64,000 nt of DNA from Metabacillus bambusae (GTDB lineage Bacteria > Bacillota > Bacilli > Bacillales > Bacillaceae), in the NCBI RefSeq assembly GCF_017497975.1, contig NZ_JAGDEL010000003.1:348491-412490 (forward strand), in the 5' to 3' direction. The first letter of the stretch is position 1, and the number at the start of each line of letters is the position of its first letter. Of the stretch, positions 45,901-54,110 are shown piece by piece. The translations under genes were made by a program, and so were the position numbers. The notes under the pieces are model-generated. The model worked only from the letters and a program-made list of their open reading frames with translations. It searched no databases and was not told where the DNA came from.

Positions 45901-47450
45901 TTTAAGTCATAGGTTAGGCGGTCACCAAACTCTTTGATGAGCGCCGCTTCCTCAGATTCAAAGCCATGCATTTGTGTATATAAAAAGTCAATTTCTGTAC
46001 TAAGCTGAGCGATGTCTTTTGTCTTTTGTTTATCCTGGCGGGACAGCTCAGTTCCTTTTTTCTTTATGAACTTTTGATACCCGGAGTACTGCTTAACAGC
46101 TTCTTGTATAGATTGAAAGGCATGCTCCCACTGAGTTACTGCTTCCAATTTAATTTCATCCATTCTTTGATTCACTTGCTCTAAGCCACTATTTTGTTCT
46201 AGCTTCTCAATCTGCTGTGAAAGAGAACGGATGGTTTGTTCGTTTTCACTCCACTCTTTCAATAATAGCAAAAAAGCAAGTTCATCTTTTCGTTCCAGTT
46301 TTTCTTGAACGACTTCTTCTAAAGAAGTATGTTTCTTCTTTTCCTCTATTAATTTCTTTTTCCAATTCAATACCTCTCTGTGGGCTTTTGCATACTCTAA
46401 ATTGTCTTTTTGATATCGTAAATCCGCTTGCTTTAAGGTTAATTTGTCAATATCTTTTTCTAAACTGAGGAGCGATTCTGCTTCCGATTGCTTTAAATGC
46501 TCTAAAGCACCAAGAAATTGTCTTCCTACCTTAATACTTTCTTCAACAATTTCTTTATGTTCTATTCCTTTTGCTAAGTGCTCTTCAAATGGAACTATGT
46601 CTTCTAAAAACTCTTTATGTGCTTGCTCTCTTTTTAATAGTACTGGCAGGTCCTTCGCAATACTTGCCTGGCTCTTAAAAATCTCCACTAAATCATTCTT
46701 TTGATGTTCGGTTCGATGCAAGACTTGACTTACAGTAGGAATGATTCGTTTTTGGAACAGGGAATGGTCATCCTCTGCACCCTCAAAGTATTTTCCAACT
46801 CCGCCTTCATCTTTATTTATGTCCTTCATAATGTCCCAGTCTTTACGATTAATTCCGTATGTATCAAGGATTCGATAATGTTTCTTCGTATCTCGGTAAA
46901 CATCATATCCATTCCATTTTAAATAGTCCTTTAAGCCTTCCGTATCAGCAACTTCATCATTTTCATAAAGTGGAATATGTTCAAGTGCTGCCTCTTCATT
47001 CCGTTCATATTCTCTAGTATAAAAGGAAATATTAGGGAGAATCTTTGCTTCCTGCTCCAGTGTTTTGCTTTCATTTCCATTCTCTTCACTCATTGAAATC
47101 CGCTGTTCGGCTGAGAACATCCCTCCAGTAATCAGATGCCTGCGGTCAGCGCCGTCCAATTCCCATTGGATAACAACATGGAAGGTATAGGGAATAAATT
47201 GCTCTTTATTATTAAAAAAGAACTGCTGGTAATAGCGATTGTTTTGTTTTCCCCACGAAGTTCCAGGTTTGAGGATTTGGAAGATCGTTTGAAGGAACAC
47301 ACCTTTCCCCCCACCATTCATCATCGCAATGAGACCATTGGTTGATGTTTCATCATTATGGAAATTAAACGTTGTATCTTTATATTGCTTTTGCATGCCA
47401 TCATATTTCAGGCCAACAATTCTAATTCGATGGATTTTCGGCACGCTCAT
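42981..47450 (-). CDS. jetC: Wadjet system JetC: SMC-like coiled-coil ATPase
   Basis: A 1489-residue SMC/MukB-like protein. The N-terminal ATPase half has the P-loop MMNGGGKGVFLQ with Lys49, where the usual Ser/Thr after Lys is Gly50. Long Glu/Lys-rich coiled coils fill roughly residues 270-640 and 780-1240, around a hinge-like region. The C-terminal half has the signature SGGQ at 1379-1382 and Walker B PLVCDNPFG, where Asn1412 replaces the usual Glu. Known: JetC works with JetA and JetB as a loop-extruding complex that recognises circular plasmids. The start is ATG 47450, overlapping jetB; the GTG at 47444 has better spacing to GAGGAGG. Last gene of the operon. Confidence 0.88.
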   Translation of the reverse strand: MSVPKIHRIRIVGLKYDGMQKQYKDTTFNFHNDETSTNGLIAMMNGGGKGVFLQTIFQILKPGTSWGKQNNRYYQQFFFNNKEQFIPYTFHVVIQWELDGADRRHLITGGMFSAEQRISMSEENGNESKTLEQEAKILPNISFYTREYERNEEAALEHIPLYENDEVADTEGLKDYLKWNGYDVYRDTKKHYRILDTYGINRKDWDIMKDINKDEGGVGKYFEGAEDDHSLFQKRIIPTVSQVLHRTEHQKNDLVEIFKSQASIAKDLPVLLKREQAHKEFLEDIVPFEEHLAKGIEHKEIVEESIKVGRQFLGALEHLKQSEAESLLSLEKDIDKLTLKQADLRYQKDNLEYAKAHREVLNWKKKLIEEKKKHTSLEEVVQEKLERKDELAFLLLLKEWSENEQTIRSLSQQIEKLEQNSGLEQVNQRMDEIKLEAVTQWEHAFQSIQEAVKQYSGYQKFIKKKGTELSRQDKQKTKDIAQLSTEIDFLYTQMHGFESEEAALIKEFGDRLTYDLKGFIESLSKQIEDKKAQLEELQVKDKQSSEHLNQLANSRGTLGQSIQFSEEKCEELKTANDEQKRREAKLVDKLHGLLDDVTVPFTHSLLSKYSLQIEEILGQNLQQGEQVKKDLWETQLDLSLNDEHFWVPNKDVKELKELIDEKTGIDVFYGSQFLQSLSTEEMADYLMTYPLLPYGLVVSQHQWQKINQQILSGRMFKSPVPIFLREDMNKENQQPSFVIIHGTEKDLLTAKNQFTNWKIQIAKQIEEKKDTLIEIEKTETSLRRILKELDRFLLSELSSDIEKAFNQEQNVLLSKKTKLQEMIIQEEKEKELQLQLKNQLEITKQKIEKLSKDVETLEDFERNKTLHQENKRVKLEKEKQKEALSIEQQEITIEHQNIVDMQTKWSQTYVEWKLTIEQNIKEIAFFIEEATFPTVEKADQYEEVPRLSLHVIEEINGSIDELKQLQKSKEEQSKELLVIQAKKEAEQKQQKKLEKKLTIHNKDWNQAQEPVEPISILENMLQTAHKEAKTAEKEEREQGTAVTVAETSFQHATEQREKLGKKVAKHEKQPDEWESLDLEVKAVEIKDVTKITKEEIKNSEKRLKETETNITGYEGDLLTLSVILKEEASAFTEQDIEKIKSQGKACILSWCEEHQAIQVEGQEKHAKIEQSLRNVKLTIEGKDWEIRFKNEVLTTLDHMDTRHYTHIQSVVKNMKRFSQSGLEQLERDKERAEKAQNFWASRASMKVMSISEAIRSMIAKMKVKNERGSFPLVQLKEDILPKKAEDIEPLLKQHFVTAINKITKQFDLIDDHNRALDQEINQLISDEQILFVSLRNRYPELLVYNMRTDNAFMYGKPQREHYSTWQTINQGSKTKSDGSGGQKLSARMVMMMMLLSVKSETDQSWVPLVCDNPFGQAASAHVLDPIFAVAEKLKFQFIVVTPPELVKTEISQRFDSYYKLDFIREKGKEIVSDTIVPAFRIYQGEEFVQ

Positions 47451-48168
47451 CCTCCTCTGTTGTTATCATTTTTTTAAACATTTCATAGCGGTCATAGTCG
47501 TGATATAGGTATTCAATTCGCTCAAACAGCTCATTCTTAGGAATCACCTTGGGAATATCGTCCCGATCAAGAATAACGATCAGTCCCTCCGTCTCTAATA
47601 ATCGCATTGCCCCCGCAATTAAACCGATTCTAGTACGTCGATTGCCTTTTTTAACCCCATAGTCCTCTGTGTCAACCTCCATGAATTTCCATGTTGTCAC
47701 AACATCCTTCATATCAATTCGTTCTTCTTCTCCATAGGTAGGTTTCGCTTTAAGAATGCTTTCCCAATTCAAAATGAGGTCGTTGATTTGCCGTTCTAAT
47801 GCATAAAAACTAATCCCCTCCCGCTTTGTGCGGACTTTAGCAGCCTGATTACGGTCTATTGTTGCTAAAAAAGACATAATGACAACGCTAATAAGATGAA
47901 AGTGTTTTTTTGTTTCAATTTGCCGATGCTTTTCTTTCATGTGGGTAAAATTCGTAGCAAAGACGGAGCCGGTTGGCTGAACAACTAATTGAATGCGTTT
48001 AGGTGATTCAATGATATATGTACCTGATTCGTCTGCTAATAAAAGAACGGTCTGTCTCACTTCCGGATCAAAATACGTCTGGAAGTGTTCACTATTTTCG
48101 TCGATTACTTTATCCTTTAATAAGGAAAAATAGACAGCTGATGCATTTTTGATCGTTTCTGCATTCAT
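47422..48168 (-). CDS. jetB: Wadjet system JetB (MukE-like, DUF4194-type)
   Basis: About 248 residues. The ATG at 48168 overlaps the jetA stop as ATGA and has AGGAGGAG upstream, so translation is coupled. The protein is compact and helical with winged-helix character, FYALERQINDLILNWESIL in the middle and RRTRIGLIAGAMRLLETEGL towards the C-terminus. This fits the MukE-like partner of the complex. The family call rests mostly on operon position and fold pattern. Its 3' end overlaps the jetC start by about 25 bases. Confidence 0.8.
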   Translation of the reverse strand: MNAETIKNASAVYFSLLKDKVIDENSEHFQTYFDPEVRQTVLLLADESGTYIIESPKRIQLVVQPTGSVFATNFTHMKEKHRQIETKKHFHLISVVIMSFLATIDRNQAAKVRTKREGISFYALERQINDLILNWESILKAKPTYGEEERIDMKDVVTTWKFMEVDTEDYGVKKGNRRTRIGLIAGAMRLLETEGLIVILDRDDIPKVIPKNELFERIEYLYHDYDRYEMFKKMITTEEDERAENPSN

Positions 48169-49673
48169 CTTTTCTCCTCCTGTACACATATTTTAAAAGG
48201 AGTCATTTTCATTCGTTGCCATAGAAAAGGCTCCGCTCGATGATCAAACTCTGTAAAGATCTTCATCCCTTCAAAGACTTGAAATTGCGGATATTCCTTC
48301 ATTAATTTATGAAGAAGAATTTCCCTCTCATCGCTTAATGTTTCTTCCTTCCGGTGTAGCACTTGAACCTTAAGTGGTTTTTTATCAAACATCATCCATA
48401 AATCAATCGTTTCATATTCCTCAAGCCATAAATCCTGCACTTCCAATGGCAGGTCCGCTAAATCAGCTAACGAAAACTCATTGTATGTTTGTAAATATTG
48501 AAAAACGTAACTCCATGCCTTAATAACTGATTCCCAATTCGTTACTCGCTGAGTAGTTAATTCTTCTTCTGCCTCTTCTTCCATCTCAAGATTCATTTGT
48601 TGTTTTTCATCGAATTCTTGCTCTCCCCAAATCCAATCAAGCGGTAAAATAAATTCATTCTTCGGTGAAAATAATGGAGAAAGGACTCTTTCTATTTCTG
48701 TAATACGATGAACTCCTTCCTTCATAAACCAATTTTCATAAAAATGCTCTCGAAATGAAACTAGGCTATTTTCCCAAAACAATGAAGGGTTTTCCGCTTT
48801 TAATTTCATCTCATATGAAATATTTTGAATGACTAGCTTAGCAAACCGATCATGCAATTGCCTTGTATGACCAATTTTTTCTTGGAGAAGCAACAATTCT
48901 TTCTGAATATAATCATCTTCTTCATTTCTTCGTTTCGTTTTTTCAATCATACTAGTGATTGTACGGAAGTGATTTTTTTCTTCATCAAATTGCTTTTCAA
49001 TTTCAACACGATTGTCGGCCCTTTGCCATTCCTCTTCAATCAATAAGATTTTGGGATTATTGATCATTTCCTTTTGAAAGGTGAATTCATTTGCCATTAA
49101 GCGGTTTACTCGTGAAATGAGGTGATCGAGGTTTCGAATAGCTTTTCTAAAATTACCATTTTTAATCAACTGCATACTATAGAGTTGTTCAATCGTTATC
49201 GAGAATTCCTCAGCCATTTCCCTGCTCATAAAAATCATTTCCTGAGCAACATCTGTGAGTTTATAAACAATGGACCCACCCATTTCTAAATTCGTATATA
49301 ATTCATCCATTGTGACATATCGGAAGACCTGAGTCTCCCAGGATTGGCTGATTTCATCGTAATATAAGGCTTCAAACGGTTTACTAAACTCTTCTTTTCC
49401 TTGATATAAAAGCCCACTAGTAATACGTTCAACTTGCTTGTCGTCTGCTAAAAGCTTCATTTGCTTAATGGAATCCTCTACCATATACCTAATATCGGAT
49501 TTGTGTCTATGATCATCATCATTTAATTCTCTATAAAAGATTGTGAGGAGCACTTGCATGAGAATGGTTTGGATATGTGGTTTCAGTTCACCGACTTCCA
49601 TTCCCCGCCCAAGCTCAAACAGTGGATTTAATCGTTGAATTCGCTGGGCAAATCCTTCCCATGATTCGTTCAC
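48165..49673 (-). CDS. jetA: Wadjet system JetA (MukF/kleisin-like)
   Basis: About 502 residues from the GTG at 49673, which overlaps the jetD stop as GTGA and has GGAGG eight bases upstream; ATGs at 49688 and 49679 are poorly spaced. The N-terminal region looks like a winged helix (LMQVLLTIFYREL). A long middle helical section includes LDHLISRVNRLMANEFTFQK and a Glu-rich stretch (residues about 380-395), then a C-terminal winged-helix-like part. Known: JetA is the kleisin that bridges the JetC heads. Assignment rests on gene order and domain style. Confidence 0.8.
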   Translation of the reverse strand: MNESWEGFAQRIQRLNPLFELGRGMEVGELKPHIQTILMQVLLTIFYRELNDDDHRHKSDIRYMVEDSIKQMKLLADDKQVERITSGLLYQGKEEFSKPFEALYYDEISQSWETQVFRYVTMDELYTNLEMGGSIVYKLTDVAQEMIFMSREMAEEFSITIEQLYSMQLIKNGNFRKAIRNLDHLISRVNRLMANEFTFQKEMINNPKILLIEEEWQRADNRVEIEKQFDEEKNHFRTITSMIEKTKRRNEEDDYIQKELLLLQEKIGHTRQLHDRFAKLVIQNISYEMKLKAENPSLFWENSLVSFREHFYENWFMKEGVHRITEIERVLSPLFSPKNEFILPLDWIWGEQEFDEKQQMNLEMEEEAEEELTTQRVTNWESVIKAWSYVFQYLQTYNEFSLADLADLPLEVQDLWLEEYETIDLWMMFDKKPLKVQVLHRKEETLSDEREILLHKLMKEYPQFQVFEGMKIFTEFDHRAEPFLWQRMKMTPFKICVQEEKR

Positions 49674-50743
49674 ATCCATCTCCTCCATGTTTCGATTGTT
49701 AAGACCTCTTGTGGAATCCGCTTATTTTCCTGCCACAATTGCAGTAATAGTGCTTGCTCATCTTCAGTAAACCATTGAAAGAATAAATCACGGTATTTGA
49801 TGTTTTGTGTTTGACCGATTTTCTGATCATTCATTTGCTCCATACATTCAAGCATTTTGCGGTATATTTTTAAGGCAGGTTGAATAGAGCAATCCGGGTA
49901 TTTTTCGATAAGTCGAATGAGGATACCATATCCTGCGGCATCTAGATCTCCTACATAATAGAAAAGATAGGATTTTGGCGGAAACATACTGAAGAAAAAG
50001 GAAAAGCTCTGTTCAATTTTTGTCCCTTCACCATAAATAATCAGATCAGGTTCATAATCTAGTTGATTTGCTTGCAATAGTTTAATAGAAGTATGGAAGA
50101 AAGATAGATTTTCAACGATCAGGACCCGCTGTATATCACTTACTTCTTTCCCTTGTTTCATCCAAAATACAAAAGGCTCCCCATAGTTCACCATTTTAAG
50201 TTTATCTTCTGATATCTTAATTCTAGCTAAAAATCCTTTTCCATCAGGAAAGTGATCACTATCTAGTAAGAACTTTTCATGCCCAAAGAGCTCTAGGCAT
50301 CTTTCTTCGACAGACACGATTTCCCGTTCCTGATTTGACTGGAGAAACGTATATACATTTTGAATTCGAATCCATTCTTCTTTCGTTTGCCACCCAGGAT
50401 GACGTTCATAATAGGAAAAATCAAACTGATCACTCAATTTCATCATCTCGAGACGATCCCATTTAGCTTCCTGAACTTTAATATTGACCCAATAATATAA
50501 GGCAAGTGCAGGAGTTCTTCCATTGTATTGATGATTTAGAATTGGGATCAGTTGTCCTTCAGCTTGCAATGTTTCAATTGCATGATAAAACAACGAATAT
50601 CCGTCCATTTCATAATAATCATCCAAAAGCTTGCGCAACTGATGTTCTAAGTCGTTAATATTTATTTTCTTTTTTTGATTAGGGTGTTGAATATCTCCAA
50701 TAAAACCTCTTACCCTTGTTTCAATAATATCGATTGTACCCAC
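49670..50743 (-). CDS. jetD: Wadjet system JetD: Toprim-fold nuclease (DUF3322/DUF2220-type)
   Basis: A 357-residue protein with a helical N-terminal half (residues 1-195) and a C-terminal Toprim domain. The Toprim Glu is E211 in VLIVENLSF, and the metal-binding DxD is D266/D268 in YYVGDLDAAGYGIL, all intact. Known: JetD cleaves plasmid DNA once the JetABC motor has stalled on a small circle. The start is a GTG at 50743 with a weak ribosome binding site. It is the first gene of the operon here, whereas type I Wadjet operons read jetABCD, so this is a different subtype, possibly type II or III. Confidence 0.88.
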   Translation of the reverse strand: MGTIDIIETRVRGFIGDIQHPNQKKKININDLEHQLRKLLDDYYEMDGYSLFYHAIETLQAEGQLIPILNHQYNGRTPALALYYWVNIKVQEAKWDRLEMMKLSDQFDFSYYERHPGWQTKEEWIRIQNVYTFLQSNQEREIVSVEERCLELFGHEKFLLDSDHFPDGKGFLARIKISEDKLKMVNYGEPFVFWMKQGKEVSDIQRVLIVENLSFFHTSIKLLQANQLDYEPDLIIYGEGTKIEQSFSFFFSMFPPKSYLFYYVGDLDAAGYGILIRLIEKYPDCSIQPALKIYRKMLECMEQMNDQKIGQTQNIKYRDLFFQWFTEDEQALLLQLWQENKRIPQEVLTIETWRRWM

Positions 50744-51019
50744 CTACTTACATTCTCTAAGTTCATTTGAATAGATCTTACTACCCAATTTACACATCGT
50801 TATATTAATATTATAAACTAGTTGAGTTATCGTTGGTAAGTTGAATTTTCTAGCCTACTAGAAATGAACAAATAGCTTGATGGACTTAGCCAGACAAGCA
50901 GGAGTAGAAGCTATGAATGTATTTTTATTATTTCATAAACTCTATTATTTAACTAACAAAGCGACCTTTGAACGTTTATAAGTCTAGTTCCAGCAAAGAT
51001 TTATCCATAGAATAAAGAA

Positions 51020-51063
51020 AAAAGTGCCTGTCATTTACCGAATTCGATAATGACAGACACCAG
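51020..51063 (-). terminator. Long palindromic terminator
   Basis: Leftward arms GTGTCTGTCATT and AATGACAGGCAC, with the intervening bases (centred on GAATTC) also nearly self-complementary, then TTTTTT. Confidence 0.85.
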
Positions 51064-51189
51064 TTTAATCACATTATTGACCATAGCTGCTTACATCTAT
51101 CCTTTTTTCGTGAAAGAATATAGCTAAACTGAATAGCCCTGAATTGCAACTTAATGAGGATATTTTCATCCTATTTTGCTGCTTTTATA

Positions 51190-51235
51190 AAAAAAAAACG
51201 AAGGCATTCCGTAGATATATCGGAAAAACCTTCGG
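51190..51235 (-). terminator. Terminator of the leftward gene at 51263
   Basis: Outer arms CGAAGG and CCTTCG with an inner CCG...CGG pair, followed leftward by eight Ts. Confidence 0.85.
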
Positions 51236-51262
51236 ATTGGGAACTTAATTTTTATTAAAGAA

Positions 51263-51733
51263 TTATTCATCAACCACTTCAATTAAATCAGTATGAATAT
51301 TTACAAAATAGTCTTCTAATAATTTTCCTAACTGATCATTAAGTTTGTAATAATCATGATCCGCTTTTTCAATGACTCTATAAAACTCACTTTCATCTAT
51401 CTCGTTATTTTCTAAAGCCATGTGCAATCTCCACATTTCCTCTCCGTATATTTTTTCAATCTTGGTATACTCATGGGCATCTATTTTCTCAAGGACACCG
51501 ATTAGTTCTTCCAAATAAAGAGCTATTCCTACTTCTTTTATATAGTCTGAAGCCCAAATAAATAAACTTTCGTGCCCTCCACTTTCCATTTCAGCATAGT
51601 ATTGAAAAACAGTATATGCTTCTTTTGCCATTCTATTTTCTGTTGAATAGTCATATTCACTTAACACAGCAATAACAGCATTCCATATATCATCCTTGTT
51701 TAATAAATCTTTTCTATTTATTATAGGCTTCAT
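51263..51733 (-). CDS. Hypothetical acidic protein, immunity-like (156 aa)
   Basis: A 156-residue, strongly acidic helical protein (RLHMALENNEIDESEFYRVI, LLEDYFVNIHTDLIEVVDE). It loosely recalls DUF4375/DMP19-type small proteins (GGHESLFIWASDYIKEVGI), but this was not confirmed. Its ATG overlaps the stop of the broken gene upstream as ATGA, so the two were once translationally coupled. Acidic stand-alone proteins in such clusters often act as immunity proteins, which is speculation here. Confidence 0.55.
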   Translation of the reverse strand: MKPIINRKDLLNKDDIWNAVIAVLSEYDYSTENRMAKEAYTVFQYYAEMESGGHESLFIWASDYIKEVGIALYLEELIGVLEKIDAHEYTKIEKIYGEEMWRLHMALENNEIDESEFYRVIEKADHDYYKLNDQLGKLLEDYFVNIHTDLIEVVDE

Positions 51734-52049
51734 TTAATCCCCTCCATAGCTATTGCCCCTAATCCAGATATAGCCTTTCCAATCCAAATATTTGTTAAGA
51801 ATTCATTAGTTTTATAACTTTTAACCTCGTCTGACCATTGCTCTAAAGAAATTACATAAACCCTATTTAAACCCATTACAGCCATAAATGAACAAATTGC
51901 ATTTATGTATTTTTGTTCATTTTTAGATATTCTTCTATACTAATCTTTGTCCCTAGCTCTGAAAAACAAGTCCATTCTTCATCATTCAGATAACTCCCAT
52001 CTACATCTCTAATTAATGGATCATATTTTGTTACTCTCCAAGAATACAA
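51730..52049 (-). pseudogene. Frameshifted small gene coupled to the 51263-51733 gene
   Basis: A TTG at 52049 with AAAAGGAGA upstream opens LYSWRVTKYDPLIRDVDGSY and continues to EEWTCFSELGTKISIEEYLKM, then meets a stop after ...NKNT. One frame over, the sequence continues without break as EQKYINAICSFMAVMGLNRV and ends in MEGIK with its stop inside the next gene's start. So a single-base indel near 51900 has split a protein of about 105 residues. The opening (WRVTKYDP...EEWTSFSEIG) is a pattern I associate with Bacillus orphan or immunity clusters. Confidence 0.75.
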
Positions 52050-52079
52050 TGACTTATCTCTCCTTTTGGAATAATAAAA

Positions 52080-53348
52080 CTACAAATCATCTAACGAAAT
52101 GACTTCACCGCTTCCCGCATTCACTCCGTATTGACAGTCTAATTTTCCGCATAAAACATATTTCCTTTGTACAAAGTCATATACATAGTAAGGTTTTAGC
52201 TCAAACAATTCTTTGATTTTTTCAAACGCTTCTTTTTTCGTTAACTTTACTTTATCAGGTTCTTGAAATTGATCATAAATCTCCAACATTGGTTTGTTAT
52301 CCATGTAATTTACTGCTTGAAGGCTCTTCGTATCAATCATAATCATCAGTTTTCTTTGAAAGACACGATTGTCCTGGTGGTTGGCCCTTACTATTGCATG
52401 AATATACCCTTTGTCACGATGGAGGGTTTTAAGCTTCCATTTTCCAGTGTCATTCGGATATTCCTGACGTAATAATTCCTCGACTGCCATCACACATTTC
52501 TCTTCCTCTTCCATTGTGATTGGAAATGAAACAGGAGATGGCTCTGCTGAAAGTGCTTGTTCTGCAGTTATATCTTCAACCCAACTAATCTCTTTCCTAT
52601 CAAACGGTTTATTAATTGGCTCGTCCCAAAAGATGACTTTATTTATTTTCAAATATGACCTTACATCCGCAATAAATTCAAATGGAATCGTTGACGTTCC
52701 ATCATTCGTAACATATACCTCTTCTACCGCATAAACATTGACTAATTTTTTCTGTTCATAGGAAGGAAATTCAATCAATTTCAATTGTTCCTTTGCCAAA
52801 TTCTCCACCGCTTCAAAGATAAGGCTATAATTCCCTTCCTTAACCATTTCTTTTGAAGGAAATTGTCCATGGACAGAGAATGAGGTGAGTTTCCCTTCCT
52901 GATTAAATTTAACGTCGATAAATCCAGAAGGAGACACCGCTACACCTTCAAAGCATTCTTTAAATTGAAGTTCTCCCTCTGTTTCTTTATGTAATTGAAA
53001 TTGCATCCCATATGTCAGTCCTGTTTCACGTTCAATCCATTTTATTATTGTTTTTGTATCCAAATTAGCAAACGTAATCCCATCTATTGCATATGTCTCA
53101 CCCATTACAAAAATAGCACTCTCAAACTTATGAGTATTTACATTTATCTCAATTACTGCTGTACCTTCAGGGTTTTCATCATCCTTTGGCTCAGTTACAT
53201 GATTAGGAAACCACTCCATACAAAGTGTATAAACCGTATCATTGAAGATATTCACATTTCGATAAAGACTATGACGCTCTAAGTAGTAATTAGCTAATCC
53301 AAATTTTGTCTTTGTAAACTCAATTAATTCCTCTATCCTTGAATTCAT
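52080..53348 (-). CDS. Hypothetical protein with PepSY/YcdB-like repeats (422 aa)
   Basis: A 422-residue soluble protein with no signal peptide. Alternating beta-strand and helix segments in repeated units (for example GTAVIEINVNTHKFES, LTKKEAFEKIKELFELKPYYVY, LDCQYGVNAGSGEVISLDDL) resemble YcdB/YcdC and PepSY-like proteins of Bacillus. Function unknown. It is the second of a row of leftward orphan genes; the gap to the next upstream gene is 25 bases. Confidence 0.65.
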   Translation of the reverse strand: MNSRIEELIEFTKTKFGLANYYLERHSLYRNVNIFNDTVYTLCMEWFPNHVTEPKDDENPEGTAVIEINVNTHKFESAIFVMGETYAIDGITFANLDTKTIIKWIERETGLTYGMQFQLHKETEGELQFKECFEGVAVSPSGFIDVKFNQEGKLTSFSVHGQFPSKEMVKEGNYSLIFEAVENLAKEQLKLIEFPSYEQKKLVNVYAVEEVYVTNDGTSTIPFEFIADVRSYLKINKVIFWDEPINKPFDRKEISWVEDITAEQALSAEPSPVSFPITMEEEEKCVMAVEELLRQEYPNDTGKWKLKTLHRDKGYIHAIVRANHQDNRVFQRKLMIMIDTKSLQAVNYMDNKPMLEIYDQFQEPDKVKLTKKEAFEKIKELFELKPYYVYDFVQRKYVLCGKLDCQYGVNAGSGEVISLDDL

Positions 53349-53373
53349 AGATATTACCTCACTTATAAATTAT

Positions 53374-53706
53374 TCACTCTGCTCCCTCACTCGAAGTTTT
53401 ATCCTTATTTCGATAAGGATATAATACTTCATCAACCCATTTCTGGAACATGTCATATGCTTCTTCATTTGTTTTCACATTGCCTATATATCCGCCTTTA
53501 AACTTTTCGCAATAATAACCCCTATCAACAAACAGCTCCTGCCTTTCACGATCAGTTTCATAATCATCAAAAAACAAATCCATCGAATCATCCTGTCTTA
53601 CCCAAGCTATCCCTTCAACAAATCGAGTGTATTCATCCTTATAATTATCTACATGCAAATGATTTCCAGTATAATTTACCGTATCAAAATACATTTGATC
53701 ATTCAT
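53374..53706 (-). CDS. Hypothetical small acidic protein (110 aa)
   Basis: The ATG at 53706 has AGGAG eight bases upstream; the GTG at 53715 is too close. The product starts MNDQMYFDTVNYTGNHLHVD, is rich in Asp, Glu and aromatic residues and ends in a short polar tail. No family was recognised. It lies between two other short leftward genes and may share their transcript. Confidence 0.6.
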   Translation of the reverse strand: MNDQMYFDTVNYTGNHLHVDNYKDEYTRFVEGIAWVRQDDSMDLFFDDYETDRERQELFVDRGYYCEKFKGGYIGNVKTNEEAYDMFQKWVDEVLYPYRNKDKTSSEGAE

Positions 53707-53736
53707 GTACTTCACTCCTATTTATAAGTATAGTAG

Positions 53737-54078
53737 TTATCTAAAACCATTTTGTTTTTTTGCATAAAATCTCGCACTGGTAGATGGTATGAACTTAATT
53801 TTATAGTTTCCTTCAATCTCTTGTTTTAGCTTTTCCACTAATGTGACTCCCTTTTGATTAAAATCATCTTCCATTTCAATCCCATTAGGAAGTAATTTAT
53901 CTTTATCCCAATCAATCCATTTCCCATACTTCCTTGTCCAAGACGATAATTCCTCTGCTAATTCATCTGAAATCGGAACGACTTCTATATCAAGATTGCA
54001 ACCACATCTATTACACCAAAGCGGATCTGCTTCTAATTTTAGATCGTATATTTCTCCGATATCACAGCAACAATTCAA
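53737..54078 (-). CDS. Hypothetical Cys-rich (zinc-knuckle) protein (113 aa)
   Basis: TTG start with AGGTGA upstream. The N-terminus has a Cys cluster, NCCCDIG and then LWCNRCGCNLD, consistent with a zinc knuckle. The rest is acidic, with WTRKYGKWIDWDKDKLLPNG, a pattern I associate with small Bacillus proteins of unknown role near toxin-immunity loci. The short spacing to its neighbours suggests an operon. Confidence 0.6.
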   Translation of the reverse strand: MNCCCDIGEIYDLKLEADPLWCNRCGCNLDIEVVPISDELAEELSSWTRKYGKWIDWDKDKLLPNGIEMEDDFNQKGVTLVEKLKQEIEGNYKIKFIPSTSARFYAKKQNGFR

Positions 54079-54110
54079 GCATGCTCACCTCAATCCTATT
54101 TAACATTATC

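Larger units (their letters stand above)
50744..51262. other. Promoter region of the Wadjet operon and adjacent terminators
   Basis: About 270 bases upstream of jetD with no gene, then two terminator hairpins (51020-51063 and 51190-51235). No repressor gene or obvious operator was found for the Wadjet operon. Confidence 0.5.

Noticed and set aside
42981..47450. Housekeeping SMC or SbcC
   Set aside because: Operon with a Toprim JetD-type nuclease and two small partners, and the absence of SbcD or ScpA/ScpB, fit Wadjet better.
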